This document shows positions 32,704 through 44,331 of a DNA stretch of 64,000 bases, one piece after another (positions within the stretch are counted from its first letter, which is position 1; every line of letters begins with the position of its first letter). The DNA is from Macropodus opercularis (Eukaryota > Chordata > Actinopteri > Anabantiformes > Osphronemidae), in contig CM061106.1 of NCBI GenBank assembly GCA_030770545.1, forward strand, positions 8,350,001 to 8,414,000, given 5' to 3'. The notes beneath the pieces are model-generated. The model was not told where the DNA came from. It made no database searches and was given only the letters and a program-made list of their open reading frames with translations. The translations under genes and the position numbers were made by a program.

Positions 32704-34982
32704 ATGATTACCTGCCGGTTTTGCAGTAAAACGCTAGAAAGTTTGAGGGGTTATGTGTTACATTGTAAAGTCCATAGAAATGAGCCTCGCTGTTTTTTTC
32801 AGTGCGTCGCGGCTGACTGCAAGCGGACATTTTGTACATACGCAGCTTTCATAGCTCATTCTTATCGAGTTCATAATGTGCCCGCTGTCGCTGCGGCCGT
32901 TGTTACAGACTTAAAATGCGCCATATCGCTGTGCGCGCGCCACTTTCAAACAGTGAAAGCGCTCATATTCCACTTAAAAGAACATATACTTGAGGGGCGA
33001 GTTGTGACATGTCCAGTAACAGGTTGTAAAAGTACGTTCAATGTGAAGTCGTCGTTTACTGCTCACATGTCTAGAAAGCACAGAGCATGTACAGCAGATA
33101 ACATTAGTGACGTGTATAGGGACGCTGTCGTCCGTTCTGCAGCTGTCAGTGCATGTGAAGATGTTCCCCAGAGCTCAAACGATGTCAGCAGAAATGAAAC
33201 GTGTGAAGTTCCAGACAATTTCAGTGAGACCTTTCTTAGGAATGTATCTTTGTTCTACATAAAATTACAAGGACAACTCCTCCTTCCAGCGTCAACGATA
33301 CAAACAATAGTTGAAGAGATGCAAAATGTGCATGAGCTGGGACAGGATTACACTTTAAATAAGCTACGTTCACTTTTAAAAGATTTGTGTTTGACAGATG
33401 AAACTATTGCTAAAATATGTGATTGTGTAAAGGATTCAGACCTGTTCTCTGTCTGTCATCAGGGTCCACTGCAAACAACATATTCCAGATCCCAGACTTT
33501 CAAAAAGATGTTCAGATATATAGAGCCTAAAAAGCTATCATTGGGAAGTGATGAAAATATGACTCAAAAGTTTGCTAACTATATACCTGTGGTGCACACA
33601 TTAAAAAACTTATTGGAATCAGATTTGTGGAAGAATTCAGTGTCACAGGAGCCTGGTCACACATACTGTGATGTGTTTGGTGACATCAGTGATGGACAAT
33701 TTTTCAAGTCTAACCAGTTCTTCCTTGAAAATCCAGGGTGTCTGAAGCTAATTTTATATCAGGATGCTTTTGAAATTGTCAATCCTCTTGGCTCTGCTAA
33801 GCAAAAACACAAAGTAGTTGCAGTCTATCTCTCAGTGGCAAATTTACCTTCTTATGTGCGGTCAAATACTGATCGCATGTCCCTTGTATTACTGTGTGGT
33901 GAGAAGGACCTCAAACAGTTTGGCAGTGCAAAGGTTTTCTCTGAGATCTTAGAAGACTTAAAAAGGATTGAGGAACATGGAATAACAATGGATGATGAAA
34001 CTATCAAGGGAGCTCTGTACTGTATTGCTGGTGATAATTTAGGGTCACACAGCATTGGTGGTTTTACTGAGAACTTTAGCCGTTCTCAGTACTTTTGCAG
34101 GTACTGTGAAATCACACAAATTGAGTTTAAAAGTGATGATCCAAATGTATGTGGTCCCCAGCGCACACCTGGAAGTTATAACTCTGCACTTGATGGTCTA
34201 CATGCTGAAGACTGTCAAGCCACCAAAGGCATAAAGATGAACTCAGTTTTCAATGCTTTGAAATCTTTTCATGTTTGCCAGCCTGGTCTCCCTCCTTGTT
34301 TAGGCCATGACATATTTGAAGGTGTCTTATCCTATGACGTTGCGCTGTACCTGAAACACTTTATTAAGAATAGGAAATGATTTACTTATTCCCTTTTGAA
34401 CAGGCGCATCAAGCAGTTTAAATACAAAGGATCTGATGCTCTCACAAAGCCATCTGCTGTCAACTCTGATGTGTCCAAGCTTTCTGGTCAAGCTATTCAA
34501 AACTGGAGTTTCTTAAGGTTGCTGCCACTGCCACAAAGTGCAAAATCCAGCAGATGATGTGTGGCAGCTAACTCTCCAGCTCAAAGATGTTGTTGATATG
34601 ATTTGTGCGCAAAGGATTTCTGTGTCACAGGTAGCTTATCTTGACATTATCATCCAAGAGTATTTAGAATCAAGAAAGTGTTTGTTTCCTCAATCTCCAA
34701 TAAAACCCAAACACCATTTCATGCGGCACTATCGGTCACTGATTTTGAAATTTGGCCCATTGATTAGGTTGTGGACTATGCGTTTTGAAAGCAAACACAG
34801 CTACTTCAAGAGATGTGCAAGGCATTTGAAAAACTTTAAAAACATCTGTTTAACCTTGTCTGAAAGACATCAGATGTTTCAGGCCTATCTTTCTGCTGGG
34901 CCAGGTTGCAGTCAGCCTCTGCAATTGAAAGACAGCTGTAGTTTTTACCCCAGCCTTTACAATGATGCTATTAAACAGGCAG
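32704..34982 (+). pseudogene. CACTA/EnSpm-like transposase with N-terminal C2H2 fingers, broken
   Basis: The start at 32704 (MITCRFCSKTLESLRGYVLH) gives three C2H2-like fingers in residues 1-125, including CPVTGCKSTFNVKSSFTAHM. Further on come LILYQDAFEIVNPLGSAKQK, IAGDNLGSHSIGGF, CLGHDIFEGVLSYDVALYL, KPKHHFMRHYRSLI and LWTMRFESKHSYFKR. These fit the acidic catalytic and His-rich regions of a CACTA-like DDE enzyme. Lesions: TGA at 34378 where the next residues (FTYSLLNRRIKQFKY) continue the protein, and a frameshift near 34535. A hAT element interrupts the gene after 34986; VRYIRNFRPFEKEVYSQKK beyond it (38264 on) may be the displaced C-terminus. CACTA assignment is by motif and by the terminus at 31707. 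Confidence 0.65.
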
Positions 34983-35469
34983 TGAGTAGTGATAGGCGAT
35001 ACCACGAAATTTGTTATCGATCCGATACCAAGTAACTACAGGGCCAGTATCGACGATACCGATACTTTTTGCACCTTAAAGGCAAATCATCATTGCACAG
35101 TGTTGATTAATATATTTATTGCAACGGCAACATGAATAATGCTCATGAACATAAATACTTTCTTAAATGCAAATAATAAAATAATATAAAATTAGATCAA
35201 TAAGTAAATTAAATACAAATATGAAAAATATCTATTTTAAATAATAATAAAATAACATCGAAATTAATACAAATTAGAATTTCTTAAATTGAAAGATCAC
35301 AGTGCTCAAGTAGAACAAAACAAAACAGTAAATATTTAACAGTAAAACATCACCAACACTAGCAGCAGCTTCTTCATCCTCCTCTTTTCCTAAATTCTCT
35401 ACTTTTACATTAGATAATGTACAACAGCTACATAAGGTGCACTATCAATTAGCAGCTGCATAACATCAT

Positions 35470-36959
35470 TCATTTTTCAAGTTTTAGGTTGTTTTTTAGG
35501 AAAAGCAGCATGTTCACATTTTTAGGTTTCAGCCGATTTCGCCGCTGATTAATTGTCTCTCCTGCCTTTGAAAACAGTCTCTCAGCTGGAACTGAGGTTG
35601 CAGTTGTTCCAAGATATTTCTTTGCCACTTTACTGAGCAATGGAAGCACTGCCTCATTACTGTTCCACCAAAGCAAAGGGTCCTCACTCCTTGGGATGAC
35701 TTTCTCCTCCATGAATCTGAGCATCTCAATGTATGCATTTGTGTTTGCACTGCGATTTCCCTGAGAAGCCATCACACGCCTATCATACTCCTCCCATAAT
35801 CCTGTCTTTGAACAGGCCCCAGTGTTGCCTTCAGTGTTTGAGGTGGGTGATGTCACTGGCGAGGCAGTTTCCAGGGAGGCAGTGGCAGTTGTTGGAGAGA
35901 TAGGGGGATCACTGCTTGTTGCCTGTCCATCACAACTGCCCAGCATTTGCATCTCACTGATAAGCCTTGATTTGATAATTTCAAAATTTCCAGGATGACT
36001 AAGGGCAATGTTTTTGAACCTTGTGTCTAGAAAGGTGCAATGCATTGCATTGCGAGCAGTGACGACAGGCTGTTCCCCTTCTGCCCAGCGGATGTAGTTT
36101 CTTTTTGGAGGAGACAGACCAGTGGGATGACTTTTGAAAAAGTTACATACTGTTCAGATGAAACTTCCCTTGTGGCCTCTTCAAAGGGTTTGAGGGCTTC
36201 AATGGCTTGGCTGATCTGTGACCATTCTTCCTCGTTCAAGCACAATGCGTTTTTACCCACAAGACAAAGCACTGTTACAACTGCCTGTTGTTGTTCATAC
36301 AGCCTCTCCAGCATATACAACGCTGAATTCCATCTTGTCTCTACTGCTTGGATTAGTCTGTGTTCAGGCAACTGCAGCTGACATTGCAATTCTTTAAGCT
36401 TGTCAGATGCTTTTGTGCTCTGGTGGAAGAACTTAACAATCATAGAACATTTCACCAGGATGGACTCCAGAGCTGTGTCAGCCTTAATGGCATCCTTAAC
36501 AACCAAGTTGAGAGTGTGTGAAAAACATGGAATATGCTTCCAGTGGCTTTTCCTCACAGCTGAGACCAAATTGGCTCCATTGTCTGTAACAACAGCATGG
36601 ATTTTGTTGGCAATCCCATAGTCATCAGATATCTTGGTGAGGAATTCAGATATATTGTCCGCTGTGTGCTGTACATCTACATGAACTGTCTCCAGATTAC
36701 AAGCCTGCATCTGCCAGTTTTGATCAATGAAATGTCCTGACACAGTCAAATATGCTTCTGTTGTTCATGATGTCCACATATCAGTGGTTAAAACCACACT
36801 GTTGGCAGAGTCTATGGAGCCTTTCAGGGCCTTTCTGACTTGTTCATACAACTTGGGGATTTCACCCGCCATCAATGTTTTCCTACCGGGTATATGGTAT
36901 CTAGGATCCAACACCTTCATAAATTGTCGAAAACCAGGTTGCAAGTCAGTAACAATCAT
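35470..36959 (-). pseudogene. hAT transposase (Ac/ZBED-like), main part in three frames
   Basis: Read on the minus strand: MIVTDLQPGFRQFMKVLDPR (36959 down), then DMWTS. Next, after a frame change near 36765, SGHFIDQNWQMQACNLETVH, AVVTDNGANLVSAV, HIPCFSHTLNLVVKDA and VETRWNSALYMLERL. After a second change near 36040 come MHCTFLDTRFKNIAL and TTATSVPAERLFSKAGETIN then QRRNRLKPKNVNMLLFL. These are the catalytic RNase-H fold and the C-terminal hAT dimerisation motif. The three-frame layout shows that this copy is not functional. Confidence 0.85.
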
Positions 36960-37619
36960 CTTGACAAGGCTCTCTGTTATGGCCCTGGCTCTTTGGGAAT
37001 CATCTGAAAGGAATAATTTTATTCAATTACAAAAAAGGAAAATCAAAATGCTATTTAGATATGTTGTTTTAAGCGAAGATATACAGGTATTCACTTGATT
37101 ATGTATATATTTTTAATTGTTTATAGGATTGGTTTTATTTTATTTCCTATTTCCTTCTATATATTTTTCTATATAGTCAGTGAAAAAGAGGAATAGTGCT
37201 GATAGGTTTGTTAGGTTTACACAACACCCAGGATGGTGTATCAGTCAGAATCCAAATGATGGAGAGGCTGGGACTGGTTCAAAGTGTTTATAGTTTCTGA
37301 AACAAATATAACTGATATATAACTAAATACATATCAGGCAAATAAGTAGGCGACTGTATATTACTGAATTAAACAATCAAATAATACACACAACATATGT
37401 TATGTTCACATAACAGATTATTATTTATGTTGTTATAGTTGAGTAACCGGGCCTTTTTCGCTGCGCAGCTGGTGAGTGTGCGAGCACACGTTTATGTACC
37501 GACAGGTTTGCCGCATAATTCAGCGGCACACTGACGGCTTTTAAAGCCACTTCTAAAATAATGGTTCATTTCATTTTTAATATCTTATAACACCTTAAGT
37601 GTCACCTGCTGTACCTGCA

Positions 37620-37835
37620 TATTCGTTGCCTTTCATGAAACTGTCCTGCAGTGTCTTCTGACAAACAGTGGCTGCCGGTGATTCAGAGGACATTGAGGCT
37701 TTCTTACTCTGTTCAGCGTCCTTTACGTGTCAGGGTGTGTGGTTTTTAAATGTTTCAGTTGCTAGAGTTGCTACCATGTGCCACAACTTTACTGCAGGCG
37801 CTGCACCAAGCTTTTCCCTTAGTAGTGGGTGAAAA
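37620..37835 (-). pseudogene. hAT transposase BED zinc finger and N-terminus
   Basis: On the minus strand TTKGKAWCSACSKVVAHGSN, then SSN, gives the Trp and the Cys-x2-Cys of a BED finger. The His pair follows only after a frameshift (ETFKNHTP). The next frame, HVKDAEQSKKASMSSESPAA then TVCQKTLQDSFMKGNEYAG, ends at a GT donor-like site near 37620. It is separated from the catalytic part by an AT-rich stretch (36960-37619), probably an intron. Confidence 0.6.
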
Positions 37836-38133
37836 ATAGCAGCACACAAAGCTTCTTCATCTCTGTCTCCATGCTGCTGTGCCTCTCACTGAGACGGACG
37901 TCCCTCCACTCTGCAGCAACTAACTTAGTATTACTAAGTTATATTAACTTAATTGTAGTAGAAGTATTACTCCCTACTTCCTTCAGCGGTGCATTACTGG
38001 CGCTGGAAGGCTCTGATTGGCTGTCATAATCATGTGATACGGTAGACCATTTAAAATACGCTTGGGGTGGTTTTCAAACATCCAAAACTCTCGTTTTTTT
38101 TAATTAGAGTGGTATCGAGCGATACTTACCAGA

Positions 38134-38180
38134 ATTTCCACACTGCGGGATAAATAAAGTCTTATATTAACTTATCTTAT
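38134..38180 (+). mobile_element. LINE/SINE tail fragment nested in hAT
   Basis: AATTTCCACACTGCGGGATA then AATAAAGTCTTAT matches the 3' tail of the fish LINEs at 23657 and (reverse) 55938. It is a heavily 5'-truncated insertion inside the hAT end. Confidence 0.6.
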
Positions 38181-38499
38181 CTTTAAGAAAGTATCGACTC
38201 CAAAGTATCGGCCAGCGGGTATCGAAATATCCATTCCAGAGAGTCGATACTCCCATCCCTAGCGTAAGGTACATCCGAAATTTCCGTCCTTTTGAAAAAG
38301 AAGTTTATAGCCAAAAGAAGTAGTCATATAAAGTGTAACATAACATGTCTTAATAACACGATTTTACTGATGTCGATAAGTTTCACATTGATATCACGAT
38401 GGATATATTTTTGGGTGTAAATAACAACAATTAATGATTTAGACGTTGCATGCAGCAGTCATGCGTTGTACGCGTGATGGGCTGTCATTGGTTATTGCC

Positions 38500-38750
38500 T
38501 ACAGCCTGTCACTGTCATAGCTGCATATTGTCGTCCCATCGTACTGGCACCAATAGTAGCTGACTTTGGCCAATTTAAGGTAAGTTACATTGCGTATTAT
38601 TTGCTTTACCTAAATTCGTCAACACTTCTGATTGGATAAAGAATCCGTCCAATCACTTTGCAGTTACTGGGGCGACTCAGTGACCTTAGAGTTGTTTTCG
38701 CCAGTACTCACCTTGACTGCGGCTTCGAAAGACACGAGGTAAGTTACACT
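38500..38750 (+). promoter_or_regulatory. Possible first exons of the OB-fold gene
   Basis: Two donors of the same form occur here: AATTTAAGGTAAGTTACATT at about 38580 and CACGAGGTAAGTTACAC at about 38740. They lie in GC-richer DNA about 0.6 kb upstream of the first coding exon. They look like alternative or duplicated noncoding first exons. No promoter element is assigned. Confidence 0.4.
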
Positions 38751-39279
38751 GAGATTTTATTAAATACGTCATTCGAAGCTTTAAAGTTAATAAACACCCG
38801 TTGCTCATGTTAGCCATGTTAAGACACATGTTACGTCTTGTGTCTAGCTTATACGCTCGTTTTCTCCTGCTAAAACAATAGCTTTAGAGGTTATGTAAAT
38901 AAAGCCATACTTCAAAGAAGCTACCAAAGTATAACAAAACGCTTATTAAGTATATATCCCTGTTAACATCCACCACATTCTATCATAAAGTCATTCAATG
39001 AATCACTGGTAAAATACAGAATAGCAATAACACACACAAATATCCTCTGACTCTGTCACACGTATAACTTATTACAACAATAACAGTACAACTCAGATTG
39101 TCCAGATTTACTTCCTGCCACTACTAAACATTAGCAACTAATACTACAAAATGCGATGTAAGCACAAATTGCATAGGCATACATACAAAATACCAAACAA
39201 TGTTTATGTCATTCTTGTATTTCCTGTTACCTGTTTGCTGTCAACATATTTGTAACATTTTCTCTTTCATTTATCTTAG

Positions 39280-39749
39280 AATGGACTTGCACACAGTTAC
39301 CTCGTCCAAACCGGACTCGCCATATTTTCGGCCACCACCTCTACATGTTCATGTAGTTGATGTTTTGGACCAAACCAAAGTCATCTCTTGGGATTTCACA
39401 AATAACAGTGCAACAGCTACCACAATAAACATAACAAAATTGCAGCACTCACAGATGGTAAAACTGTCACCAAAATTACAGTCTATGAGGATGTATCAAA
39501 GAACATTGAGAAAGGAAAAAACTATATTCTACGGAATTATAGTTTAATAGGACAGTCACCACCATTTTATATCAATATAAATAAAAGCACCCAGTTTTTT
39601 AGAGGACCGACAGTGGCCTTGACAGAGGCCATTATTACAGAAGCAGAGGCCCTGCTACAGCCACAGTCTCCTCTCACCCCAATAGCCGCCTGTGGCGACA
39701 CATCTGGCTTCATGACAGTGGAAGGGGAAGTCATTGCGGTACATTTTCT
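39280..39749 (+). pseudogene. OB-fold gene exon 1 (frameshifted)
   Basis: The exon follows TTTATCTTAG and ends before GTACAT near 39741. The first frame starts MDLHTVTSSKPDSPYFRPPP and runs LHVHVVDVLDQTKVISW. A frame change near 39400-39436 is needed to reach IAALTDGKTVTKITVYEDVS, NIEKGKNYILRNYSLIGQSP and FFRGPTVALTEAIITEAEAL. The strand-turn pattern (KITVYED...GKNYILRNY) looks like an OB fold. A second OB fold is spread over the next exons. The gene is not one I can name. Confidence 0.55.
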
Positions 39750-39914
39750 CACACTATCAGTCAAGCAATCACATTACACAATAATGCTAAGAAATCACAC
39801 AGATTAATGTATCTTAAGTCCAATGTACAAATCACGTGTTTCCTGTATGTGGAAAAATTAGCTGTAATGACACATTTTGTTGCTAACTAATTCTCCAATA
39901 CTTTTCCTCTTTAG

Positions 39915-39983
39915 GTGTCCAGTGTGAAAAAGATATCCTCAGGGAGAGAAGCCATCCCACTAAAAAATATTACACTTAAGAAG
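39915..39983 (+). CDS. OB-fold gene exon 2
   Basis: A 69-bp exon between CTCTTTAG and GTACAC, encoding VSSVKKISSGREAIPLKNIT then LKK. With the end of exon 1 (FMTVEGEVIA) and exon 3 it forms one continuous OB-fold pattern, close in layout to replication protein A DNA-binding domains. The splice phases agree. Confidence 0.6.
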
Positions 39984-40427
39984 GTACACTGTTCACATTG
40001 TGTCATTCATCAATCACAAACACAAAGTCAACTTTCTCTAAACCATATTTTGCTATAATAGTACCATTTGAAAACACAGAAGAAACCAAATAAATTCCTA
40101 AATTGTTTTCACCTGTTTCAATTAGGCCCATTGTTTGGAAAAGGTTACAGTAAAACACATTGTGCGTTTCATGCTGTGCCACATTTTGACATAATGTAAT
40201 TATTCTTGTGTCTATTGTCCTTGTGTCTATACCTGCACATTATACACATAAACAAACCTTAAATCTCACAAGACATAATAAACAAAAACTAAATAATTGT
40301 GCCTGTCAAGTATCTTGCAAATATGTACAAACCAGATACCTTGTGAGACTCAAATCAATAATACAAGCCTATGTTTTCTTTCTTTATTACACCATGAATT
40401 ACACAGTTACTATATCCTCTTTGACAG

Positions 40428-40574
40428 GACACCACACAGGTAGATTTGTGTCTGTGGAGGGAGGCAGCTATACAAGACCTGGAGCTGGGATCCTACATCA
40501 GGGTTTCACATTTGAAAGCTAAACATAGCAGCTATGGACTCCAGCTGCAATCAACAACTTTTACAAAGTTTGAG
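40428..40574 (+). CDS. OB-fold gene exon 3
   Basis: A 147-bp exon between CTTTGACAG and GTACTC. It encodes DTTQVDLCLWREAAIQDLEL, GSYIRVSHLKAKHSSYGLQL and QSTTFTKFE. The Trp in VDLCLWREAA and the GxYIRVxxLKxK...LQLQSTT sequence are classic for strands 3-5 of an OB fold. A decayed copy of this exon is at about 20968-21092. Inferred role: single-stranded nucleic-acid binding. Confidence 0.65.
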
Positions 40575-40760
40575 GTACTCTTTATACTTGAAACACAAAT
40601 AATACGCATACACATACAATTATGTCAAACTGGGACTGAGTATTTATAAACAAACTGCCTTGAACTATATATATGACTAGTCCTTTTATAACTGTTTGGA
40701 TTGTTCACATTTTCATTCACTTAAAAGCCTGTAATTGACTTCATATAATAGCTCTTACAG

Positions 40761-40992
40761 ATTGAACCTGAACCATAAACACAACAACCCAAACAACTGC
40801 GGTGGTCGGAGTGATGGAATCAGAAACCCCAGGAATCCTAGAGCTGCTGATGAGCACGGATGACGTCTATAAAATTGAAGACACAAAATGGCGACCGTAC
40901 GATGCCAGACTGAATGAAGGACCAGTCCATATAACAATGAAAGTGAAAGGACAAGAAATCATTCAGTTAGAGCTTCTAAAGCCAAATTTATA
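40761..40992 (+). pseudogene. OB-fold gene exon 4, frameshifted, with stop
   Basis: After CTCTTACAG the exon reads IEPEP and then TAA in the spliced frame. One base of shift gives INTTTQTTAVVGVMESETPG, ILELLMSTDDVYKI and IIQLELLKPNL then TAA at 40990-40992. The same C-terminal words occur in the copy at 21582-21765, so the shifted frame is the true one and this copy carries an indel near 40775. Confidence 0.6.
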
Positions 40993-40999
40993 AGTATTC

Positions 41000-41116
41000 C
41001 TTCAAATTGCTTGTTGTACATAGTTCTAAATAGTTTGTGTGCTTGTTCAAAATTAAGTTGTGTTTAATCACTATCCATGTGTACATTACATTTGTTAAAT
41101 AGTCAATATTTAATTT

Positions 41117-41158
<42 letters not shown>

Positions 41159-41944
41159 GTCTTTCTTCAGTTGTTCATAAACAGTATTATAAATAAAAAA
41201 ACATTTGCTAAGTACACATAATGTTACATGTGGTCTGTTCCATACACACATTACACTCAATACACACTTTCAGTGTCATTGTATTAATGCATTAATACAA
41301 TGATTTATGCAATGATCTTTTAGTGAAACAACAGAAGATATGTCCTTTATCTAGCACTGACAATATTTAACTAAACTTACAGCTCAATCATTACAACCTT
41401 TAAACAGCAGATGGCGTCTAATCCAAGCTATGTCAATTTGCAGGATAGTAAACCAAAGTGTTACAGTGACTGACTTCATATGTAGAGTAACAGACGCGAA
41501 ACCTTCGCTTCAAACTTTCCTTCCACGGCCGAAATTTCCGCTCTTCTTAAACGGTTCTTTCACTCAAATGTAGAGACACTTGTCTACTTGCTAACTGGTC
41601 ACATGGCAAAACCGAAAGACCGACACATTTTGTCTTATTTGTCTCGTAGCGGCGGGAGCGGCCGCTTCTGCGTCATTAATTTGCCTTGTTCGCGAGCAGA
41701 TCGGAGCGTTTTGAACTCGCTGTAAATTCAACAATTGTCAGTCTTTCGACATGAAACTCACACAGGTTGTAGACTAAAGTCTCGGCTTCCATTTGATGTG
41801 GTGGTTTTTGTGATTACTGTTACGGTTTTGCCGCTACGAACCCGACTAGCGGGCTTCGTTTTCATCAGCTTTTGGCCACAAGGTGCAGCTTCAGTGACAG
41901 TAAGACCTCAAGTTCTTATAGATCTGCGCGCACATCCACTTTCA
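41000..41944 (+). other. OB-fold gene 3' flank with (TA)n
   Basis: Contains a (TA)n microsatellite at about 41114-41154. Otherwise no exon or element was recognised; the short open frame at 41735-42031 overlaps the SINE head. Confidence 0.45.
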
Positions 41945-42560
41945 GCTGCTCAGATGGCCAAAAAGTTAGTCTGGTGTGCTCTGCAGCTGGTAATCATGGG
42001 TTCAATCCCCAGTCGAGGCAACTATTTTTAGACTGATGTTTGTTACCAAGCTTAAGGTCTAATAGACCTTCGCCCGCAACTGATATAGGCTGCTCAGATG
42101 GCCGAGTAGTTAATCTGCTGCACAGCAAAGCGGGAGATCCTGGTTCAAACCCCAGTTGAGGCAACTGTCTTCATACTGATGTTTTTTACCAGCACATTAA
42201 ATCTGGATCTTCTGCTTGTTGTAACAAAGCTTCAGCAATGTCAGGAAAGTCTTGCAAAATTCAATCAACATATTTTAGGGGTTATCTATACTTTTACTGT
42301 GTAGATCAACTCACCTGTGTTTTATTTAATTATTTAATTATTAATACATACTTAATATTTTTTCATTATGCTTTATTTTGAAATTTAAGACTTTTAACTT
42401 GTTCTGGACCTGTACAACCCTATTCTATCCACTTCTATTTTTCTTAAACTACTTTTAAGAACATTTTAAACTCTCGAGCTACAGTTAGCAGTTATTGGGA
42501 ATACATTCAGCATAAAGCATTCACAGTGCATTTTCTCATGGAAATGCTTTTCTAGTTGAC
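41945..42560 (+). mobile_element. tRNA-derived SINE with two tandem tRNA-like heads
   Basis: The heads at 41945-42022 and 42089-42166 share GCTGCTCAGATGGCC...GTTAnTCTG...GAGGCAACT. The second has GGCCGAGTAGTTAA (A-box-like) and a perfect B box GGTTCAAACCC at 42142-42152; the first has GGTTCAATCCC. Known: these are internal pol III promoters. The body (from 42167) shares TTATGCTTTATTTTGAAATT and the ACATTCAGCA block near 42507 with a second copy at 62428-62705, so the body belongs to the SINE. Confidence 0.65.
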
Positions 42561-42590
42561 TTTAAGAGCTACTGGAGTCTCATTCTTTCA

Positions 42591-43040
42591 GTGTTATGGC
42601 AAATTAAAGACAGACAACCAATACTCATACTGGGAGACTCAAATCTGGCCAGAATACCACCTTTTACAACACCCACATATTCAGATAGACAGTTACCCTG
42701 GAGCAAACTTCTACCACTTCTTGCAGATCCTACAAAAGATCCCACCGCATCAGCTGGTCAACACGATGGTCTTCTCACTGGGGCTCAAGAATCGAGACCA
42801 CGACACAGACAAAACATCTATTAAACAACTGCGTGGCCTATACAAAGCAGCCAGAACAGTGTTCCCTCATGTGGACATATTTTTTCCTCTAATTAATTAC
42901 TCCATTTCTCTTCCACAGAAACAGAGACGCAACCTGGACACCATAAACCATCTCTAATCACTTTTCAGTACTTCCCAAACTCCCACAGCACAGATTCCAG
43001 ACGGCGGCAGACAACGTCCATTGGACAGCTGACACAGCAC
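42591..43040 (+). pseudogene. SGNH/GDSN hydrolase-like domain of Penelope-like copy 1
   Basis: PILILGDSNLARIPPF (frame 42591-42824) gives block I with GDSN. A frame change near 42660 leads to HIQIDSYPGANFYHFLQILQ (block II Gly), TMVFSLGLKNRD (block III Asn region) and VFPHVDIFFPLINYS. After another change, VHWTADTARGIFEMW (about 43018-43062) gives the His block. Together these are the SGNH-family landmarks of esterase/lipase-like hydrolases. Known: CR1-type LINEs carry such an esterase in ORF1. Here it lies just upstream of a Penelope-type RT, as in copy 2. Frameshifts show it is inactive. Confidence 0.65.
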
Positions 43041-43449
43041 GGGGCATATTTGAAATGTGGTGTTACAATCTAAACATACATTTTTCGTGAATACAAACCT
43101 TAATAGGCACACCGGACACAGAAGCATCGATCACGGCACTCCTGACGCCCACAGGGCGAGTGCTGCAAACCTCGACCATCACTCACTGGTGGGGCGGAGC
43201 TACGGAGAGACCTCGGCGCGTACCATAGACGCATCAAACTCATAGATTTATTTCAATAGCACAGATTCCACGCCTCTCCCTTTCACCCACACCTCTCACT
43301 GGCAGCCAAAATGGTCTCGTCTCCAGGTGCAGACACTGATTAGGAACGACGGAGAGACTCTCCCTCTATACTAGCCTACCGAAGACCGCAGGGATAATCT
43401 CTCCCCCGCTGAAAGACGAGCACTAAACGAACTCCGGCCAAACCATAAC

Positions 43450-44329
43450 TAGAACATTATTATAAAACCAGCCGACAAAGGCTCCAAGATTGTAATCATG
43501 GATAAACACCAATATGCATTTGAGGCAAATAGACAACTAAGCAATCAGAACCATTACAAACCTATAAAAAATAGTTTACAAACGGAAACGCAAAATAAAA
43601 TAACTTTAATTACATCAAAATTATATGAAAAACAATACATCAAAGCAAAACAGAGAGACTATCTACTCGGCCCCGACGATCCTAGGGACAGACAGTGTTA
43701 TTTACTACCTAATATACATAAAGACCCAGAAACATGGACCGTCCCGCATGAAATCCCTCCAGGCAGAACGTCTCTGATTGCAGCAGCTGCACCTACAACG
43801 TCTCGCAATATATAGACCAGTTCTTGCGACCCCTCTCCAGCAGACACCCCAGTTATTTATAGGACACCTACCATTTTCTAGACACCATCCGCACCTTAAC
43901 AGTCCCAGCCGATGCCATGTTATTTACAATCGACGTACAAAGCCTATACACAAACATAAACACCGAGATGGGGCTGAGAGACGTCTGGACGGCATTTAAC
44001 AACTTTCCAGACCCCACCAGACCAGACCAGCACCTGTTAGACCTTCTGGAGATCTCTCTGAAGAACAATGATTTTCTGTTTGATAACTGCCGTTCTTTAC
44101 AGGTACAGGGCACGGCCATGGGACACAGATATGCCCCTTCATATGCAAACCTGTGTATGAGCAAGTGGGAGCGAGAAGACCTGCTAAAATGCAATAAACA
44201 GCCATTATTCTATAAAAGGTTTCTAGATGACATTATTGGCATTTGGACCCATGACGCACAGAGCTTTACAGATTTCTTTCACACCTTGAATAATAGTTAT
44301 TACAGGCACAGGTGGTATATATATATATA
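43450..44329 (+). pseudogene. Penelope-like reverse transcriptase, copy 1
   Basis: The frames include NIIIKPADKGSKIVIMDKHQ (from about 43455), RQCYLLPNIHKDPETW, PPGRTSLIA, then MLFTIDVQSLYTNINTEMGL (43917 on), VQGTAMGHRYAPSYANL and YKRFLDDIIGIWTHDAQSFT. These are RT motifs in the Penelope style (PADKG, LPNIHK/LPKIHK, DVxSLYTNI, GTAMG, FLDD). The frame is lost between 43815 and 43917. The gene ends at a (TA)n tract that a Tc1 element has entered. No GIY-YIG endonuclease domain is present. Confidence 0.85.
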
Positions 44330-44331
44330 TA

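Larger units (their letters stand above)
34987..38261 (-). mobile_element. hAT transposon inserted in the CACTA transposase
   Basis: The ends form imperfect terminal inverted repeats: TAGTGATAGGCGATACC at the left, and GATACTCCCATCCCTA (reverse complement TAGGGATGGGAGTATC) at the right. Transposase pieces on the minus strand fill it. I could not confirm an 8-bp target duplication (GCAGTGAG against GCGTAAGG), so the limits may be off by a few bases. A LINE-tail fragment lies at 38134-38180. The 35040-35460 stretch is the AT-rich 3' flank of the transposase. Confidence 0.75.

Noticed and set aside
36040..36621. Plus-strand open frames of 73 and 113 codons
   Set aside because: Antisense to the hAT transposase, which has clear family motifs on the minus strand.
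34979..38269. 8-bp target duplication for the hAT element
   Set aside because: GCAGTGAG and GCGTAAGG share only three positions, so the claim is not supported at these limits.
41945..42166. Functional tRNA genes
   Set aside because: B boxes are good, but the stems cannot be paired well by eye and the sequence continues into a repeated SINE body.
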